A stretch of DNA of 64,000 nt from Kolteria novifilia (lineage in GTDB: Bacteria; Planctomycetota; Planctomycetia; Kolteriales; Kolteriaceae): the NCBI GenBank assembly GCA_007748055.1, contig CP036279.1, positions 5,828,001 through 5,892,000 on the forward strand. The letters run 5' to 3'. Positions within the stretch are counted from its first letter, which is position 1; every line of letters begins with the position of its first letter. Of this stretch, positions 43,336 to 53,696 are shown piece by piece. The translations under genes were made by a program, and so were the position numbers. Below the pieces are notes generated by a model. It made no database searches and was not told where the DNA came from. It worked only from the letters and a program-made list of their open reading frames with translations.

Positions 43336-43586
43336 CGTCTAGCTCCATGAGCACCGGGGGATCAAGCGCCCCGGGTGCTGGTCGCGCCCCCTCGCGGTGG
43401 GGCGTCGCCAAGTGCTAAAGGTGACCCCACTGGAATACCAAGGGTGCGCTCTTCTGACAAGATGCGACCCGATCGAGGGTTCGCGATGACAGCGTGACAC
43501 GAACTTGGTACCACTATTGGGGAAGCTGCTTCTCATCCGAGAGCCTGTGCCGTTTCTCCAGGTGAGTCGAAAACAGGGAGGTCTCC

Positions 43587-46500
43587 ATGGAGCCGGACGT
43601 CACGACGTCCCCACCCCGCAAACGACGGGTTTTCTGGGTCGTCGCCTTGGGCCTTCTGCTTAGTGTAGCTTGTGCTAGCTGGTTTGCGCCCACCATTGTC
43701 GGACTGACGGGACTTCGGCAGTCGATTGTCGCGGAAGTCTTCAAGAATCCCAACGGCGTTCTCCACGTCCAAAGCGCCTCGCTTGGCTGGCTTTCCCCGA
43801 TTGTCCTTGAGGGAACCTCCATCAAGGGTCACGACGGCGAGCTCTTCTTCCTCGCCCCCCGAATCGAGAGCCAAGAGCCCCTTTATCGCTGTATTTTCGA
43901 CCCAAAGGGCTCCATTTCCTTCCAAGTGACCGACCCGAAGATCCGCATCGCCGTCGATGGGACCACCAGCAACGTCGAACAGATCTACGGCCACGTCCTC
44001 GACGAACCGCAGACCGACGACGACGGCCCCCGGCGGTTCGAAGTCACCGGAGCCAGCCTCGAGGTCGTCGATGTCAAACGTGACCAGCAGTGGGAACTGC
44101 ACCCGATCGACCTCACCCTCCAGAGCCCCGGAGCGTCGGGCGACGAGTTGAGCGTCGCGATGAAGGGAAGCTGGGCGGTCGAGCAACGGGAAGGCTCCGT
44201 CGATCTCGATCTCGTTGTCAGATCGCCCAACAGTCTCGCCAGCGACCCCAAAACATTCTCCGCCACTCTCGCAACCTCGGTGGAGAACTTTCCGATCGCC
44301 CTGGCGGGCGTCTTTGTTCGCCTGACCGGAAACGACCTCACCCCGGCAGGCGCGTTCTCGCTCCACGCCACGGGATCGCTCGAGTCGAAGCCCGACGCGC
44401 CGTTGACGTATCAGCTCGCCACGAGCGCCGGCGCCAAAGGGGTCTCGGTCACCGCCGCTCGCCTCGGCCCGAAGGCGGTCGACCTCGGCGACACCTCGTT
44501 GACCCTCGCCCTCTCCGGGTCGGACAAGGCGATCACCTTCGACCAAGCCAAGCTCCAAGCGCCCTACGCCAATGCCAACGTCAAGGGGACGATCGACCTG
44601 ACCGACGGCGTCTGGGCGGCGATGATGAAGCAGGGCTACCAAATCGAGGCGTTCGCCGACCTCGCCAAGTTGGCCGCCCTGGCTCCCGATCTGCTGCCGC
44701 TGCGCGGCGATACCAAACTCGAATCGGGCGAAGCGACCTTCGTGCTCGGTGGCTCCAAGCGAGCCGACAACGAGGAGGTCGAAGCCCGGCTAGTCCTCAA
44801 CAAGCTCAAAGCGATCCAAGACGGCCAAGTCCTCTCCTGGCCCAACCCGATCCTGGCGAGCTTCGACGTCGACCGCGGCGAGGACGGACTGCCGTGGGTC
44901 CGGTCGGCGCAGCTCCACCTCGCCGGATTCCAGCTCACCGCCAAGGGAACGCCCGACGAGCTGACGATCAACGCCACCGGCAAGCTCGAGGAGATGCAGC
45001 AGCGCGTCGCGCGTTTCTTCAAGTTCGGCGATGTCGCCCTCGCGGGAGCCGTCCAAGCCAATGCCGAGATCGTCCGCAAGGGAACGCTCATCACGCTTCG
45101 TTCGTTCGAAGCCCAAATCGCCGGTTTCGAGTTCCATGGCAAGGACCTCGATCTCACCGAGAAGGAGATCTCGCTCTCGACGAAGGGTGCCATCGACCTC
45201 GAGAAAAAGAGCGTCGCTCTCGGCGAAACCTGGTTCACCAGCGACACGATCGCTCTGAAGAGCAAGGGGTTCACCGCCGGCGTCACCGAAAACAAACCCC
45301 ACGCCAACGGCACCTTCGACCTCGCCGTCGACTTGGGCCGGGCGCAACAGCAGCTCTCCAGACCGGGCGACGAGCAGCCGGTTCGCCTCAACGGCTGGTT
45401 GCGTGGTCCGGTGGCCGTCGCCCTGAAGAGTAACGTCGCGACCAGCGACGCGAAGTTCGCTCTCTCGGAGTTGGTCCTATCCACCCCAGGCGGGAATATG
45501 GGACGCAAGGAACCGGTCGAGTTCGAGACCAAGCTGAGTCACGCCCTCGGCTCCGAAAGCGTCCAACTGGTCGATTTTCAGATCGGCGACAAGACGTTCG
45601 GGCTTCAAGCGAAAGGCGAGCTGACCGAACTCTCGGGGGCTCAGAAGGTGAGTCTTCAGGGAAACTACCACTACGATTTGGCCCAATTGGCGATGCTCCT
45701 CGCCCTGATGACCGACCCGAGTCTCACCCTGGAGGGCAAGAAGTCGCAGTCCTTCGAGGTTAATGGCAACCTCGCGAGTCTCGATCAGAAGGACGCCCTG
45801 CTCGCTTGGAACGCCTCGGCGGGATTCGGCTGGGATGCCGCATCGCTGCGCGGCTTGAACGTCGGCCCGACCGACTTCGAAGTGAAGCTGAACAAGGGAA
45901 TTGTCACGACCAGTCCGATCAAGGTCCCGGTCAACAAGGGCCTGGTGACCCTCCAACCGATGACGCAGATCGTTCCCGGTCCGCCGCTCTTGACGCTGCC
46001 GGAGGGCCCCGTCGCCGAGAAGATCGAGCTGACCCAGGAACTCTGCCACGGCTTGCTCGCGTTCATCCTCCCCGTGTTGGCGAACGCCAGCGAGGCCGAT
46101 GGGGTGGTCTCGTTGTCCCTGCAGGAGTGCGAGGTTCCCCTGGAGAACCCGATCGCGGCGAGCATCAAGGGGGAGTTGACGATCGACCGGCTCGATGTCG
46201 GTCTCTCTCCGATGCTAATCGCCTTCGCGGAGATGCTGCGCATTCCGACAAAAGCCCGGGTCGCGGAGAACTCGGTGGTGAAGTTTCAGCTCGCCGATGG
46301 CCGGGTCCACAACGAGAATTTTCGTCTCGTCTATCCCGACATGCTCGTCGACGTGAAGGGTTCAGTGTCGCTCGACCGGACGCTCAACCTGACCGCCGAC
46401 ATCAACATGCCCAAGGCCCTCGCCCGCACCGGGCCGCTCGGCAAGATCGTCTCTCAGCAACAGATCTCGGTTCCGATCGTCGGAACGCTAGAGAAGCCGC

Positions 46501-46601
46501 AGCTCGATCGTTCGAAGATGCGTCAAGAGGGGCGTAAGTTCATCGAGAACACCGCCACCAAGCTCCTCGACCAGCTCTTGGCACCGAAGGGGAATCGCTG
46601 A
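43587..46601 (+). CDS. AsmA/TamB-like envelope protein
   Basis: A large (1004-residue) exported protein anchored by one N-terminal TM (about 14-35, VFWVVALGLLLSVACASWF), with a very long beta-rich body. The start codon is preceded by AGGGAGGT. Features consistent with the AsmA/DUF748/TamB group are an early LTGLRQSIVAEVFKNPNGVLHVQSASLGW segment, repeated strands with conserved Gly, and a C-terminal part reading LNLTADINMPKALARTGPLGKIVSQQQISVPIVGTLEKP, similar to the AsmA C-terminal motif for phospholipid-bridging beta-taco proteins. In proteobacteria such proteins move lipids between membranes or help outer-membrane biogenesis. The C-terminal 20 residues are basic and helical. It stands alone, divergent to the pseudokinase. 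Confidence 0.75.
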   Translation: MEPDVTTSPPRKRRVFWVVALGLLLSVACASWFAPTIVGLTGLRQSIVAEVFKNPNGVLHVQSASLGWLSPIVLEGTSIKGHDGELFFLAPRIESQEPLYRCIFDPKGSISFQVTDPKIRIAVDGTTSNVEQIYGHVLDEPQTDDDGPRRFEVTGASLEVVDVKRDQQWELHPIDLTLQSPGASGDELSVAMKGSWAVEQREGSVDLDLVVRSPNSLASDPKTFSATLATSVENFPIALAGVFVRLTGNDLTPAGAFSLHATGSLESKPDAPLTYQLATSAGAKGVSVTAARLGPKAVDLGDTSLTLALSGSDKAITFDQAKLQAPYANANVKGTIDLTDGVWAAMMKQGYQIEAFADLAKLAALAPDLLPLRGDTKLESGEATFVLGGSKRADNEEVEARLVLNKLKAIQDGQVLSWPNPILASFDVDRGEDGLPWVRSAQLHLAGFQLTAKGTPDELTINATGKLEEMQQRVARFFKFGDVALAGAVQANAEIVRKGTLITLRSFEAQIAGFEFHGKDLDLTEKEISLSTKGAIDLEKKSVALGETWFTSDTIALKSKGFTAGVTENKPHANGTFDLAVDLGRAQQQLSRPGDEQPVRLNGWLRGPVAVALKSNVATSDAKFALSELVLSTPGGNMGRKEPVEFETKLSHALGSESVQLVDFQIGDKTFGLQAKGELTELSGAQKVSLQGNYHYDLAQLAMLLALMTDPSLTLEGKKSQSFEVNGNLASLDQKDALLAWNASAGFGWDAASLRGLNVGPTDFEVKLNKGIVTTSPIKVPVNKGLVTLQPMTQIVPGPPLLTLPEGPVAEKIELTQELCHGLLAFILPVLANASEADGVVSLSLQECEVPLENPIAASIKGELTIDRLDVGLSPMLIAFAEMLRIPTKARVAENSVVKFQLADGRVHNENFRLVYPDMLVDVKGSVSLDRTLNLTADINMPKALARTGPLGKIVSQQQISVPIVGTLEKPQLDRSKMRQEGRKFIENTATKLLDQLLAPKGNR

Positions 46602-46751
46602 GTCGCCGGCTGATCTCAACGTGCTTGCCTTGTCGAGCCAGGGATGCCCAGCAACCCTGACGGGCTTGGTTTGGGAGATAGAGGGGGTCTCTTCTTCCAC
46701 GACCGGGTGGTCCCGAGTACCGGCCACGTCGCCTCCACTGGGAGGATCGAG

Positions 46752-49700
46752 TCACTCCTTCTTCGGCGTCAGATAGGGTGCCACGTTCTCATCCTTGGCC
46801 AAGTCGAGCACATAGATCGTCCCGTTGCCGTTGAGGGTGGCGAGCTTCGTGCCGTCAGGGGAAAAGCCCGCCAGTTCCGCCTTCGCATCGACCGGCGCGA
46901 TCTCGTACCGCTCGACCTGTCTCCCGGTATGCCCATCGAGGATGTCCAGGAATTGGTTGGTGCTCATGACGAGCAGCCGACCACTCGGATCGAACATCAG
47001 GCTCGGGTCCCAAGACTCGCGCAGGACGACGGCCGGCTTGTCTACGGCACGCGTCTCCCAGAGGTTGATGCTCCCGTCTCCCTTCCAGGCTTCGCCGACC
47101 GAGACGAGGTGGTTCCCATCAGGCGAGAACAAGAGGACGTGAACACCCTGGCGCTGAGCCTTCCATTCGCGAATCGTCTTCGCGGTCGCGCCATCGACAA
47201 GGCGAACCCGACCATCCTTGCCACCCAGGGCGATCGTCCCCGAGTCGACCGAAAAGGCGGCCGTCTGAACCTGGAAGTCCTCGGAGCCTAGCTCTCGCGG
47301 CGGCATCTCCTTCGTGAGGTCATGAAGCGTGGCGCCGTCGTCCTCGCGTACCCAAGTGAAACACCAACGGCCGTCCGGGCTGATCTGAACGTTGCGTCTC
47401 ATCCCGACCGGCTCGAATTCGAGAAGTTCCTCGCCCGAGGTCGTGTCCCAAACAGTGCCGGCGCCCTTGTCGGTCCGCGTCACCAAACGACGGGCATGGG
47501 CGAATAGGCGACCATCGTCGGCATCGCCCGTCTCGAAGGTCCGCAGCCGCTCTCCCGAAGCGACATCCAGCAGCGTCAACGTTCCCTCTCCGGAGAACAG
47601 GCAGCCGACCAGATTCCCCGTGGCGTCGAACTTGGCGTCGGCGTACGGAGTTCCCTCGCCGCCGATCGCTCGCCATTGGCTGCCCGAGACGGTGTCCCAA
47701 AGCCCGATGCCGCCAGGTTCACGCCGATCACTCAGCTCCGCCCAAGCAAGCATCTTGCCATCGGAAGAGGCTGCGAGATCGAAGATGTTGCGTTGCCCAC
47801 CCGCCACTTGCCACTCGTCGACCAACTCCGCGTCGTCGAGTCGCCAATGCTGGATCTCGCCGGCCGCTCGCCCGACATAGAGATCGGCTCCGTCCTCGGT
47901 AAGATCGGCACAGAAGCCGAAGGAGCCCTTCAAGTAGGTCCGAAGCAACTTGCCCGTCTTCGCGTCCCAGAGTCTGGGCTCAAACCCAAGCGACACAATC
48001 TGGGTCTCGTCGGGGGTGAAGAGGACATCCTTGACCGGTTTGGCATGGCGTAGGGGTGGCAGAATCTCCTCTCCCGCGTCGACACCCCAAAGGCGAACGG
48101 TCCGATCCTCGCTGGAGGAGAGCAATCGCTTGCCATCGCGAGAGAGCCGCAATCTGGTGATGGGCCTTTGATGTCCCTCCAAGCTCGCCAGATTCCGTTG
48201 CTCCTCCCAGTCCCAGACATCAATGTGACCGACACTATTGGGACCGCTACGCGTGGTGGCGAAGGTCTTGCCGTCGGGAGTGAACGCGAAGAGTCGCACG
48301 CGTCCCCTGAACGGAAGCGTGAACTCGTCGCGGAGGTTGCCGGTGGCGATGTCGAATCGCTTGATCGTGCCCTCGGTGCTCGCCGCGACGGTGCTTCCAT
48401 CGGCGAGGAAGGCGACATGGTTGACCCACTTCCCCAACGCGATGTCATGAGCCAGTTCCCCGGTCTCGCAGAGCCAGATCTTGAGCCGGCCGTCGCCAAT
48501 CACTGCCGCGAGACGGCTTCCATCCGGACTCAGCGCCAGCCCCCGACTCGGCCTCCAAAACGGCTTCGGCGGCCCGCCATAAACCTTCGCCAGCGGCACG
48601 TCCTTCCCCACCGCGGGATCGGCCATTGGGAACGGCGTTTCGTCCGACGCGACAGGATCCGAGGTGTTTGGTGCGTCGCTATTCGTTGGCTCGGTGGGCG
48701 GTGGCCCGCTGCTCTCCTCGACGGTGAAGGAGCCTCCCTTGGGAACTTTCATACGGGCGACTTCGTTGCCGTCACGATCGCGGAAGATGACGACGATACC
48801 CGCGACCGCCATCCCCAGAAAAACGACGAGACTGCCGATCGCCGTCGGCAGCACCCAACCCGCACGGCGCCGGCCGAGCTGACTCGACCCCGAGAGCGTC
48901 GCTCCCACGTGGGTCGGTTCGCCCCCCGACATGTCGATCGACTCGACCGTCTCCTCGAGACGACGGGGCCCCGGCCCCTCGATGGGGATCGTCGCAGTCG
49001 CCGAGGCGGCCTGAAGCCAATCGATGGACTGAGTTCCCGTAGGGGACGCGTCGTCCTGCGCGATGGTCGCGGTCGACTCGGAGGCCAAACACGCTTCGAG
49101 GTCGTTGATCACGTCCTTCATCGATTGATAGCGCTCCGTCGGGTTCTTCGCGACCATCCGCTCGAAGACCGCGATGAGCGGGTCGGGGAGATTGGGCCGT
49201 TGGTCGCCTAGCTTGGGGATCGGCGCGTTGATGTGGGCGTGGATCTTCTCGTAGGGAGTATTCCCCTGGTAGATCGGTTTGCCGACCAGCAAGTAATAGA
49301 GCGTACAGCCGAGGCTGTAAATATCGGCGCGAGCGTCGGCGGCCTTGGTGCTCGTGGCTTGTTCGGGGGCGATGTAGTCGATCGTTCCCATCACCATGCC
49401 GCTGACGGTGAGTTGGTCGTTGGCCTCCTCGGCGACCTCGGCCTCGAAGCGGGCAAGGCCCATGTCGAGCACCTTGACCATGCCGTCGGGATCCATCAGC
49501 ATGTTGCCCGGTTTGACGTCACGATGGACGATCCCCTTGTCGTGGGCGTACGCCAATCCACGACCGGCGTCGATGACCGCTTGGATGGCTTTCGCGACCG
49601 TGAACGGTCCCTTCTTCCGCACCAACTCGGACAGGTTGGGACCATCGACCAGTTCGCTAACGAGGTAATGCAGCCCGCGCGACTCGCTGGCATCGAGCGC

Positions 49701-50096
49701 CGTCACGACGTTCTGATGAAAGAGCTTGGCCGCCGCCTTGACCTCACGGCGGAAGCGTTGGACCTTCTCCTTCGTCCCGACGGCGGACGAAGGGAGGACC
49801 TTCAGGGCGACCTCGCGATCCATGTGCCGGTGGTAGGCGCGAAAGACGACTCCCATCCCGCCCTTGCCGAGCTTGTCGACGAGGACGTAGTCGCCGATGG
49901 AAAGGTTCTTGCCCCGCCCCTGATAGATCATCGAGGCCTGGTAAGAGGTGAGCTTGCCGTCGGTGACGAGTCGTTTGCCGAGCCCTTCGGCGGTGGCGTT
50001 CTCGGGGAGCCCGGCCCGCAAGGCGCGAAGTTCCGCGTCCTCCACCAGACCGGTGGAGAGAATCTGCTGCGCGAAGTCGTCGAGCGTCGGCGGCAT
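46752..50096 (-). CDS. Ser/Thr protein kinase with WD40 propeller (tandem kinase 1)
   Basis: A 1114-residue membrane protein, fourth in transcription order of a tandem array. From the ATG at 50096 it starts MPPTLDDFAQQILSTGLVED, the same N-terminus as its neighbour; a GTG at 50135 would add 13 residues. Residues 1-65 are a helical planctomycete kinase leader ending in [12 protein letters not shown]. The kinase domain spans about 68-335: GKGGMG loop, K99, HRDVKPGN with D193, DMG (D211), YIAPEQ. A Thr/Ser-rich linker follows, one TM (about 414-437), then a WD40 propeller from about 510 to the end (RTVRLWGVDAGEE and similar). Catalytic residues are intact, so it should be active and read out a ligand through the extracytoplasmic propeller, if the TM topology is right. 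It is separated from kinase 2 by 151 bp holding a hairpin. Confidence 0.9.
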   Translation of the reverse strand: MPPTLDDFAQQILSTGLVEDAELRALRAGLPENATAEGLGKRLVTDGKLTSYQASMIYQGRGKNLSIGDYVLVDKLGKGGMGVVFRAYHRHMDREVALKVLPSSAVGTKEKVQRFRREVKAAAKLFHQNVVTALDASESRGLHYLVSELVDGPNLSELVRKKGPFTVAKAIQAVIDAGRGLAYAHDKGIVHRDVKPGNMLMDPDGMVKVLDMGLARFEAEVAEEANDQLTVSGMVMGTIDYIAPEQATSTKAADARADIYSLGCTLYYLLVGKPIYQGNTPYEKIHAHINAPIPKLGDQRPNLPDPLIAVFERMVAKNPTERYQSMKDVINDLEACLASESTATIAQDDASPTGTQSIDWLQAASATATIPIEGPGPRRLEETVESIDMSGGEPTHVGATLSGSSQLGRRRAGWVLPTAIGSLVVFLGMAVAGIVVIFRDRDGNEVARMKVPKGGSFTVEESSGPPPTEPTNSDAPNTSDPVASDETPFPMADPAVGKDVPLAKVYGGPPKPFWRPSRGLALSPDGSRLAAVIGDGRLKIWLCETGELAHDIALGKWVNHVAFLADGSTVAASTEGTIKRFDIATGNLRDEFTLPFRGRVRLFAFTPDGKTFATTRSGPNSVGHIDVWDWEEQRNLASLEGHQRPITRLRLSRDGKRLLSSSEDRTVRLWGVDAGEEILPPLRHAKPVKDVLFTPDETQIVSLGFEPRLWDAKTGKLLRTYLKGSFGFCADLTEDGADLYVGRAAGEIQHWRLDDAELVDEWQVAGGQRNIFDLAASSDGKMLAWAELSDRREPGGIGLWDTVSGSQWRAIGGEGTPYADAKFDATGNLVGCLFSGEGTLTLLDVASGERLRTFETGDADDGRLFAHARRLVTRTDKGAGTVWDTTSGEELLEFEPVGMRRNVQISPDGRWCFTWVREDDGATLHDLTKEMPPRELGSEDFQVQTAAFSVDSGTIALGGKDGRVRLVDGATAKTIREWKAQRQGVHVLLFSPDGNHLVSVGEAWKGDGSINLWETRAVDKPAVVLRESWDPSLMFDPSGRLLVMSTNQFLDILDGHTGRQVERYEIAPVDAKAELAGFSPDGTKLATLNGNGTIYVLDLAKDENVAPYLTPKKE

Positions 50097-50167
50097 GGCA
50101 CCATCGCGAGAAAGATCGGCCCCAAAAAAGGTCACCCCACCCGTTTGATTTGGACGAGTGGATGAAC

Positions 50168-50194
50168 CGCCGCGTCAGCATAACCGACGCGGCG
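50168..50194. terminator. GC-rich hairpin downstream of kinase 2
   Basis: cgccgcgtc and gacgcggcg form a perfect 9-bp stem around a nine-base loop, 54 bp beyond the stop of kinase 2 on the minus strand and 72 bp upstream of kinase 1. It may terminate transcription or reduce readthrough; there is no clear T-run, so terminator activity is only inferred. Confidence 0.4.
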
Positions 50195-50247
50195 CATTCC
50201 CTCCAGGTACAAGGGGGCTTCCGCGGAAAACCTCCCCACCGGCGGGG

Positions 50248-53200
50248 TCAGTCGCGTTCGCGTCCGATGTACCCATCGAGTTTTGGATCCTTGGCGAGAT
50301 CGAAGAGGTAAACGGTGCCGTTTGGATTGAGCGTCGCGAGTCTCTTGCCATCCGGTGAAAAGTGGACTGACCGAAAGTCTCCCTTCGAAGGACCGACGCG
50401 GTAGGAAAGAATCCGAACGCGGCTCGTGGGCTTCCAAAGTTCGATCCGCCCGGCCACCGTGACCGCGAGGAGTCGACCGTCGGGACTGTAGGCGATCTGT
50501 GGTTTGTAGTGAACGTCGCCCAACGGACCGGTGCTTTTCCACGTCGACAAATCCCAAGTCCGAATCAAGTCGCTCCCCATCCCATCGGTCGCCGAGACCA
50601 GCATCGGAGGGCTACCCGTCACGGCAAGCCGATCGACCGGCCGTCCGTGCCCTTCGAGCAAGTGCTCTTCCTTGCTTGTAGCAACGTCCATCGCGTGGAT
50701 GTTTCCCGAGCCACTTCCGACGAGCAGATAGGTTGAATCGGCGGTGAACGTCAGGGAACTTGCGCGGTGACGGTCGAACTGGCGACGAGCCATGGAGTTG
50801 CCAACGTCCCAGAGCAACACCAAGCGACTCGTGCGTCCCGCCAACCAGCGCCCGTCGGGGCTGAAACAAAGATCCTCCATCCCGAAGGGCGAACGGAGTT
50901 GCTGGAGTCTCGTTCCCGAGTCAGTCTCCCACAACGACACCGACTGGTCGCGACCGGAAATCGCGATCAGCCGGCCGTCGGGATCAAACGCCACGGACTG
51001 TAATGGCCCCGTCTTCTTAAAGCGATGCAAGGCCTCCTTCGTGGATAGATCCCGCAAGAGACTGTCCTCTCCCATGTTCTCGATTCCGAGCAGTCGGCCG
51101 TCGGGGGAGAAGTGAATCGCCTCGGGTCCCTCTCGCTTGCTGGCGCCCGAGCGAACTCGAATTCGCCCCGAGTCGCCGTCGAGTATCGCGAGGGAACCAC
51201 TCCCGGTCCCGGCAATAATCTCCCTACCGTCGGGACGGACCGCGACCGAGACGCAGGGGGCCGTGCTGATGTTCTGCTCCCAGAGGAGTTCGCCGCTCGT
51301 CGCCTCCCAGCGTCGGATGTTGCCTAGGGAATCTCCCGAGACCACGGTTTGTCCGTCAGGCCAAAGTGCCACGCAGTAGAACGAGGAATCCGACGTCCAT
51401 TCAAAGAGGCGCCTTCGAGTCTTCACGTCCCACCAACGAGCGACGGGACCGACTCCCACGAGGAGACGTCGGGAGTCGGTGGGGGAAAAGGCGATGCCAC
51501 CGATCAAAGAGTCGGTCGCGAAGGACGTCACCGGTGCCTTCCAGTGATTCACGCCCCTCAAGCGCACCCCCTTCGAGTTGATCGTCGCCAAGGTCTCTCC
51601 ATCGGGAGAGAAGACGATCTGCCAGTTGCGCGCCGTTCCTCCCCCGCCAGGCTCGACGAGTTGCTGCCCCGTCTCGGCGCTCACTAGCGTGACCGAACCA
51701 TCAAACTGCCCCACCGCGAGTTTCCGCCCGTCGGGACTGTAGGCGAGCGAGGCAGCCTTGCCTCCCTCATGGTTGAACGTCCGAATCAGTTCCCCCGAAT
51801 GGGAATCGAAGAGATGGATCGACATCGAATCGGCGACAGCGACGACTTCCTCGCTCGGGCTGAACGCCGCGGACTGATGCCAGCCACTAAACCGGACGGG
51901 CAAACTGCGAAGCCAACGGCCCTTGGAGGCGTCTCCCAACCGGACTTGTCCATCCATGCCGCTGGCGACGAAGATCGTTCCCCGCCGATTGTAAGCCAAG
52001 GTCGTGACCCGCCCCCAAAACGCCGTCGGTGCCCCCCCCAGCGCCCCCTCGAACGGAATATCCGCTCCGATTGGCGGATCGGCCATCGGAAGCGATATTT
52101 CGACTGGGGCGACGGTGTCGGGGTCACCGGCTAGGCCCGATTCGTTCAGAACACTGGAAGAACGCTCCGGGGCAGCGGTGACGCGACCAGTCTCCCCCCG
52201 GTCGCGCTGGCGAGAGTTCGCGATCAAACGCGTCGCCAACATCCCGATGACGATGACCAGACTTCCGATCACCGTCGGCAACACCCAACCGGCCCGACGG
52301 CGGTGAAGCGGACTCGAATCCGACGACGTCGCAACATCGACAGAAGAATCGTAGTCCGATGAGCGAAGGGACTCTTGCGTCCTTTCGTCGGTCCGCGAGT
52401 CGATCTCCTCGGTTGGAGCTCCCGCGGTCGCCGACACGACTTGGAGCCACTTGACGGCATCGATTGTCGACGTAGCCGCGGAATCCTTCGCGAGCGAGAT
52501 TGTCGCCGTGGCGTTCAAGCAGGACTCCAGTTCGGCGACGACTTCGTTCATCGACTGGTAGCGGTCCGACGGATCCTTCGCGACCATCCGCTCGAAAATC
52601 GCATCGAGAGACTTGGGGACATCCGCGCGAAGCTCGGATAGCTTGGGAGTCGGCTCGTAGACGTGCGCGCGGATCTTCTGGTAAGGGGTCACCCCTTTGT
52701 AGATCGCCCTACCGATGAGCAGGTAGTGGAGCGTACAGCCGAGGCTGTAGATGTCCGCGCGGGCGTCGGCCGCCTTGGTGCTCGTGGCTTGCTCGGGGGC
52801 GATGTAGTCGATCGTCCCGAGCACCATCCCACTGACCGTCAACTTCTCATCGGCTTCCTCGGCCACCTCGGATTCAAAGCGCGCCAGTCCCATATCGAGC
52901 ACCTTGACGACCCCGTCGGGATCGATGAGCATGTTGCCCGGCTTGACGTCGCGATGAACGATCCCCTTGTCGTGGGCGTACGCCAATCCTCGACCGGCGT
53001 CGATGATGGCCTTGATGGCGTCGGGGACCGTCAGCGGCCCGCGCTTGTCGACCAAGTCGGTCAAGTTGGGGCCTTCGACCAGTTCGGTCACGAGGTAGTG
53101 GATGCCGCGCGATTCGCTGGCATCGAGCGCCGTCACGACGTTCTGATGAAAGAGCTTGGCCGCCGCCTTGACCTCACGGCGGAAGCGTTGGACCTTCTCC

Positions 53201-53526
53201 TTCGTCCCGACGGCGGACGAAGGGAGGACCTTCAGGGCGACCTCGCGATCCATGTGCCGGTGGTAGGCGCGAAAGACGACTCCCATCCCGCCCTTGCCGA
53301 GCTTGTCGACGAGGACGTAGTCGCCGATGGAAAGGTTCTTGCCCCGCCCCTGATAGATCATCGAGGCCTGGTAGGAGGTGAGCTTGCCGTCGGTGACGAG
53401 TCGTTTGCCGAGCGCTTCGGCGGTGGCGTTCTCGGGGAGCCCGGCTCGCAAGGCGCGAAGTTCCTCCAGCTCCACCAGACCGGTGGAGAGAATCTGCTGC
53501 GCGAAGTCGTCGAGCGTCGGCGGCAT
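50248..53526 (-). CDS. Ser/Thr protein kinase with WD40 propeller (tandem kinase 2)
   Basis: A 1092-residue paralogue of kinase 1. N-terminal leader MPPTLDDFAQQILSTGLVELEEL to about 65; kinase domain about 68-335 with K99, HRDVKPGN D193, DMG D211 and YIAPEQ; Ser/Thr/Asp-rich linker; TM about 413-435 (WVLPTVIGSLVIVIGMLATRL); propeller about 500-1085 containing repeats such as LAYSPDGRKLAVGQFDGSVTLVSAETG and FSPDGRWLAGRTSRLVLLWDVG. The first about 415 bp are nearly identical to kinase 1, whereas the propeller differs strongly. All catalytic residues are present. Upstream lies the short motif tagtctaatcgac (53606-53618), shared with kinase 3. Confidence 0.9.
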   Translation of the reverse strand: MPPTLDDFAQQILSTGLVELEELRALRAGLPENATAEALGKRLVTDGKLTSYQASMIYQGRGKNLSIGDYVLVDKLGKGGMGVVFRAYHRHMDREVALKVLPSSAVGTKEKVQRFRREVKAAAKLFHQNVVTALDASESRGIHYLVTELVEGPNLTDLVDKRGPLTVPDAIKAIIDAGRGLAYAHDKGIVHRDVKPGNMLIDPDGVVKVLDMGLARFESEVAEEADEKLTVSGMVLGTIDYIAPEQATSTKAADARADIYSLGCTLHYLLIGRAIYKGVTPYQKIRAHVYEPTPKLSELRADVPKSLDAIFERMVAKDPSDRYQSMNEVVAELESCLNATATISLAKDSAATSTIDAVKWLQVVSATAGAPTEEIDSRTDERTQESLRSSDYDSSVDVATSSDSSPLHRRRAGWVLPTVIGSLVIVIGMLATRLIANSRQRDRGETGRVTAAPERSSSVLNESGLAGDPDTVAPVEISLPMADPPIGADIPFEGALGGAPTAFWGRVTTLAYNRRGTIFVASGMDGQVRLGDASKGRWLRSLPVRFSGWHQSAAFSPSEEVVAVADSMSIHLFDSHSGELIRTFNHEGGKAASLAYSPDGRKLAVGQFDGSVTLVSAETGQQLVEPGGGGTARNWQIVFSPDGETLATINSKGVRLRGVNHWKAPVTSFATDSLIGGIAFSPTDSRRLLVGVGPVARWWDVKTRRRLFEWTSDSSFYCVALWPDGQTVVSGDSLGNIRRWEATSGELLWEQNISTAPCVSVAVRPDGREIIAGTGSGSLAILDGDSGRIRVRSGASKREGPEAIHFSPDGRLLGIENMGEDSLLRDLSTKEALHRFKKTGPLQSVAFDPDGRLIAISGRDQSVSLWETDSGTRLQQLRSPFGMEDLCFSPDGRWLAGRTSRLVLLWDVGNSMARRQFDRHRASSLTFTADSTYLLVGSGSGNIHAMDVATSKEEHLLEGHGRPVDRLAVTGSPPMLVSATDGMGSDLIRTWDLSTWKSTGPLGDVHYKPQIAYSPDGRLLAVTVAGRIELWKPTSRVRILSYRVGPSKGDFRSVHFSPDGKRLATLNPNGTVYLFDLAKDPKLDGYIGRERD

Positions 53527-53605
53527 GGCACCACTGCGCGGAGGGACTGTTGGCGACCGTTCCTCGTACGGATCGTGAATCTGATTTCTGGGCGGCCCGA
53601 GTTAT

Positions 53606-53618
53606 TAGTCTAATCGAC
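53606..53618 (-). promoter_or_regulatory. 13-bp upstream motif shared by kinases 2 and 3 (copy 1)
   Basis: tagtctaatcgac on the plus strand, i.e. GTCGATTAGACTA toward kinase 2, 80-92 bp upstream of its start. It differs at one base from 57150-57162 upstream of kinase 3 at a comparable distance, while flanking DNA is not conserved. It probably marks a promoter or regulator site. Confidence 0.45.
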
Positions 53619-53696
53619 CACTCCCCTTTTCACCAGAGGGAAGATCGGGCTGAAAGGCGGTCTGTTGACGGGCTGGAAAGTCGTTTGCCGGACGGG

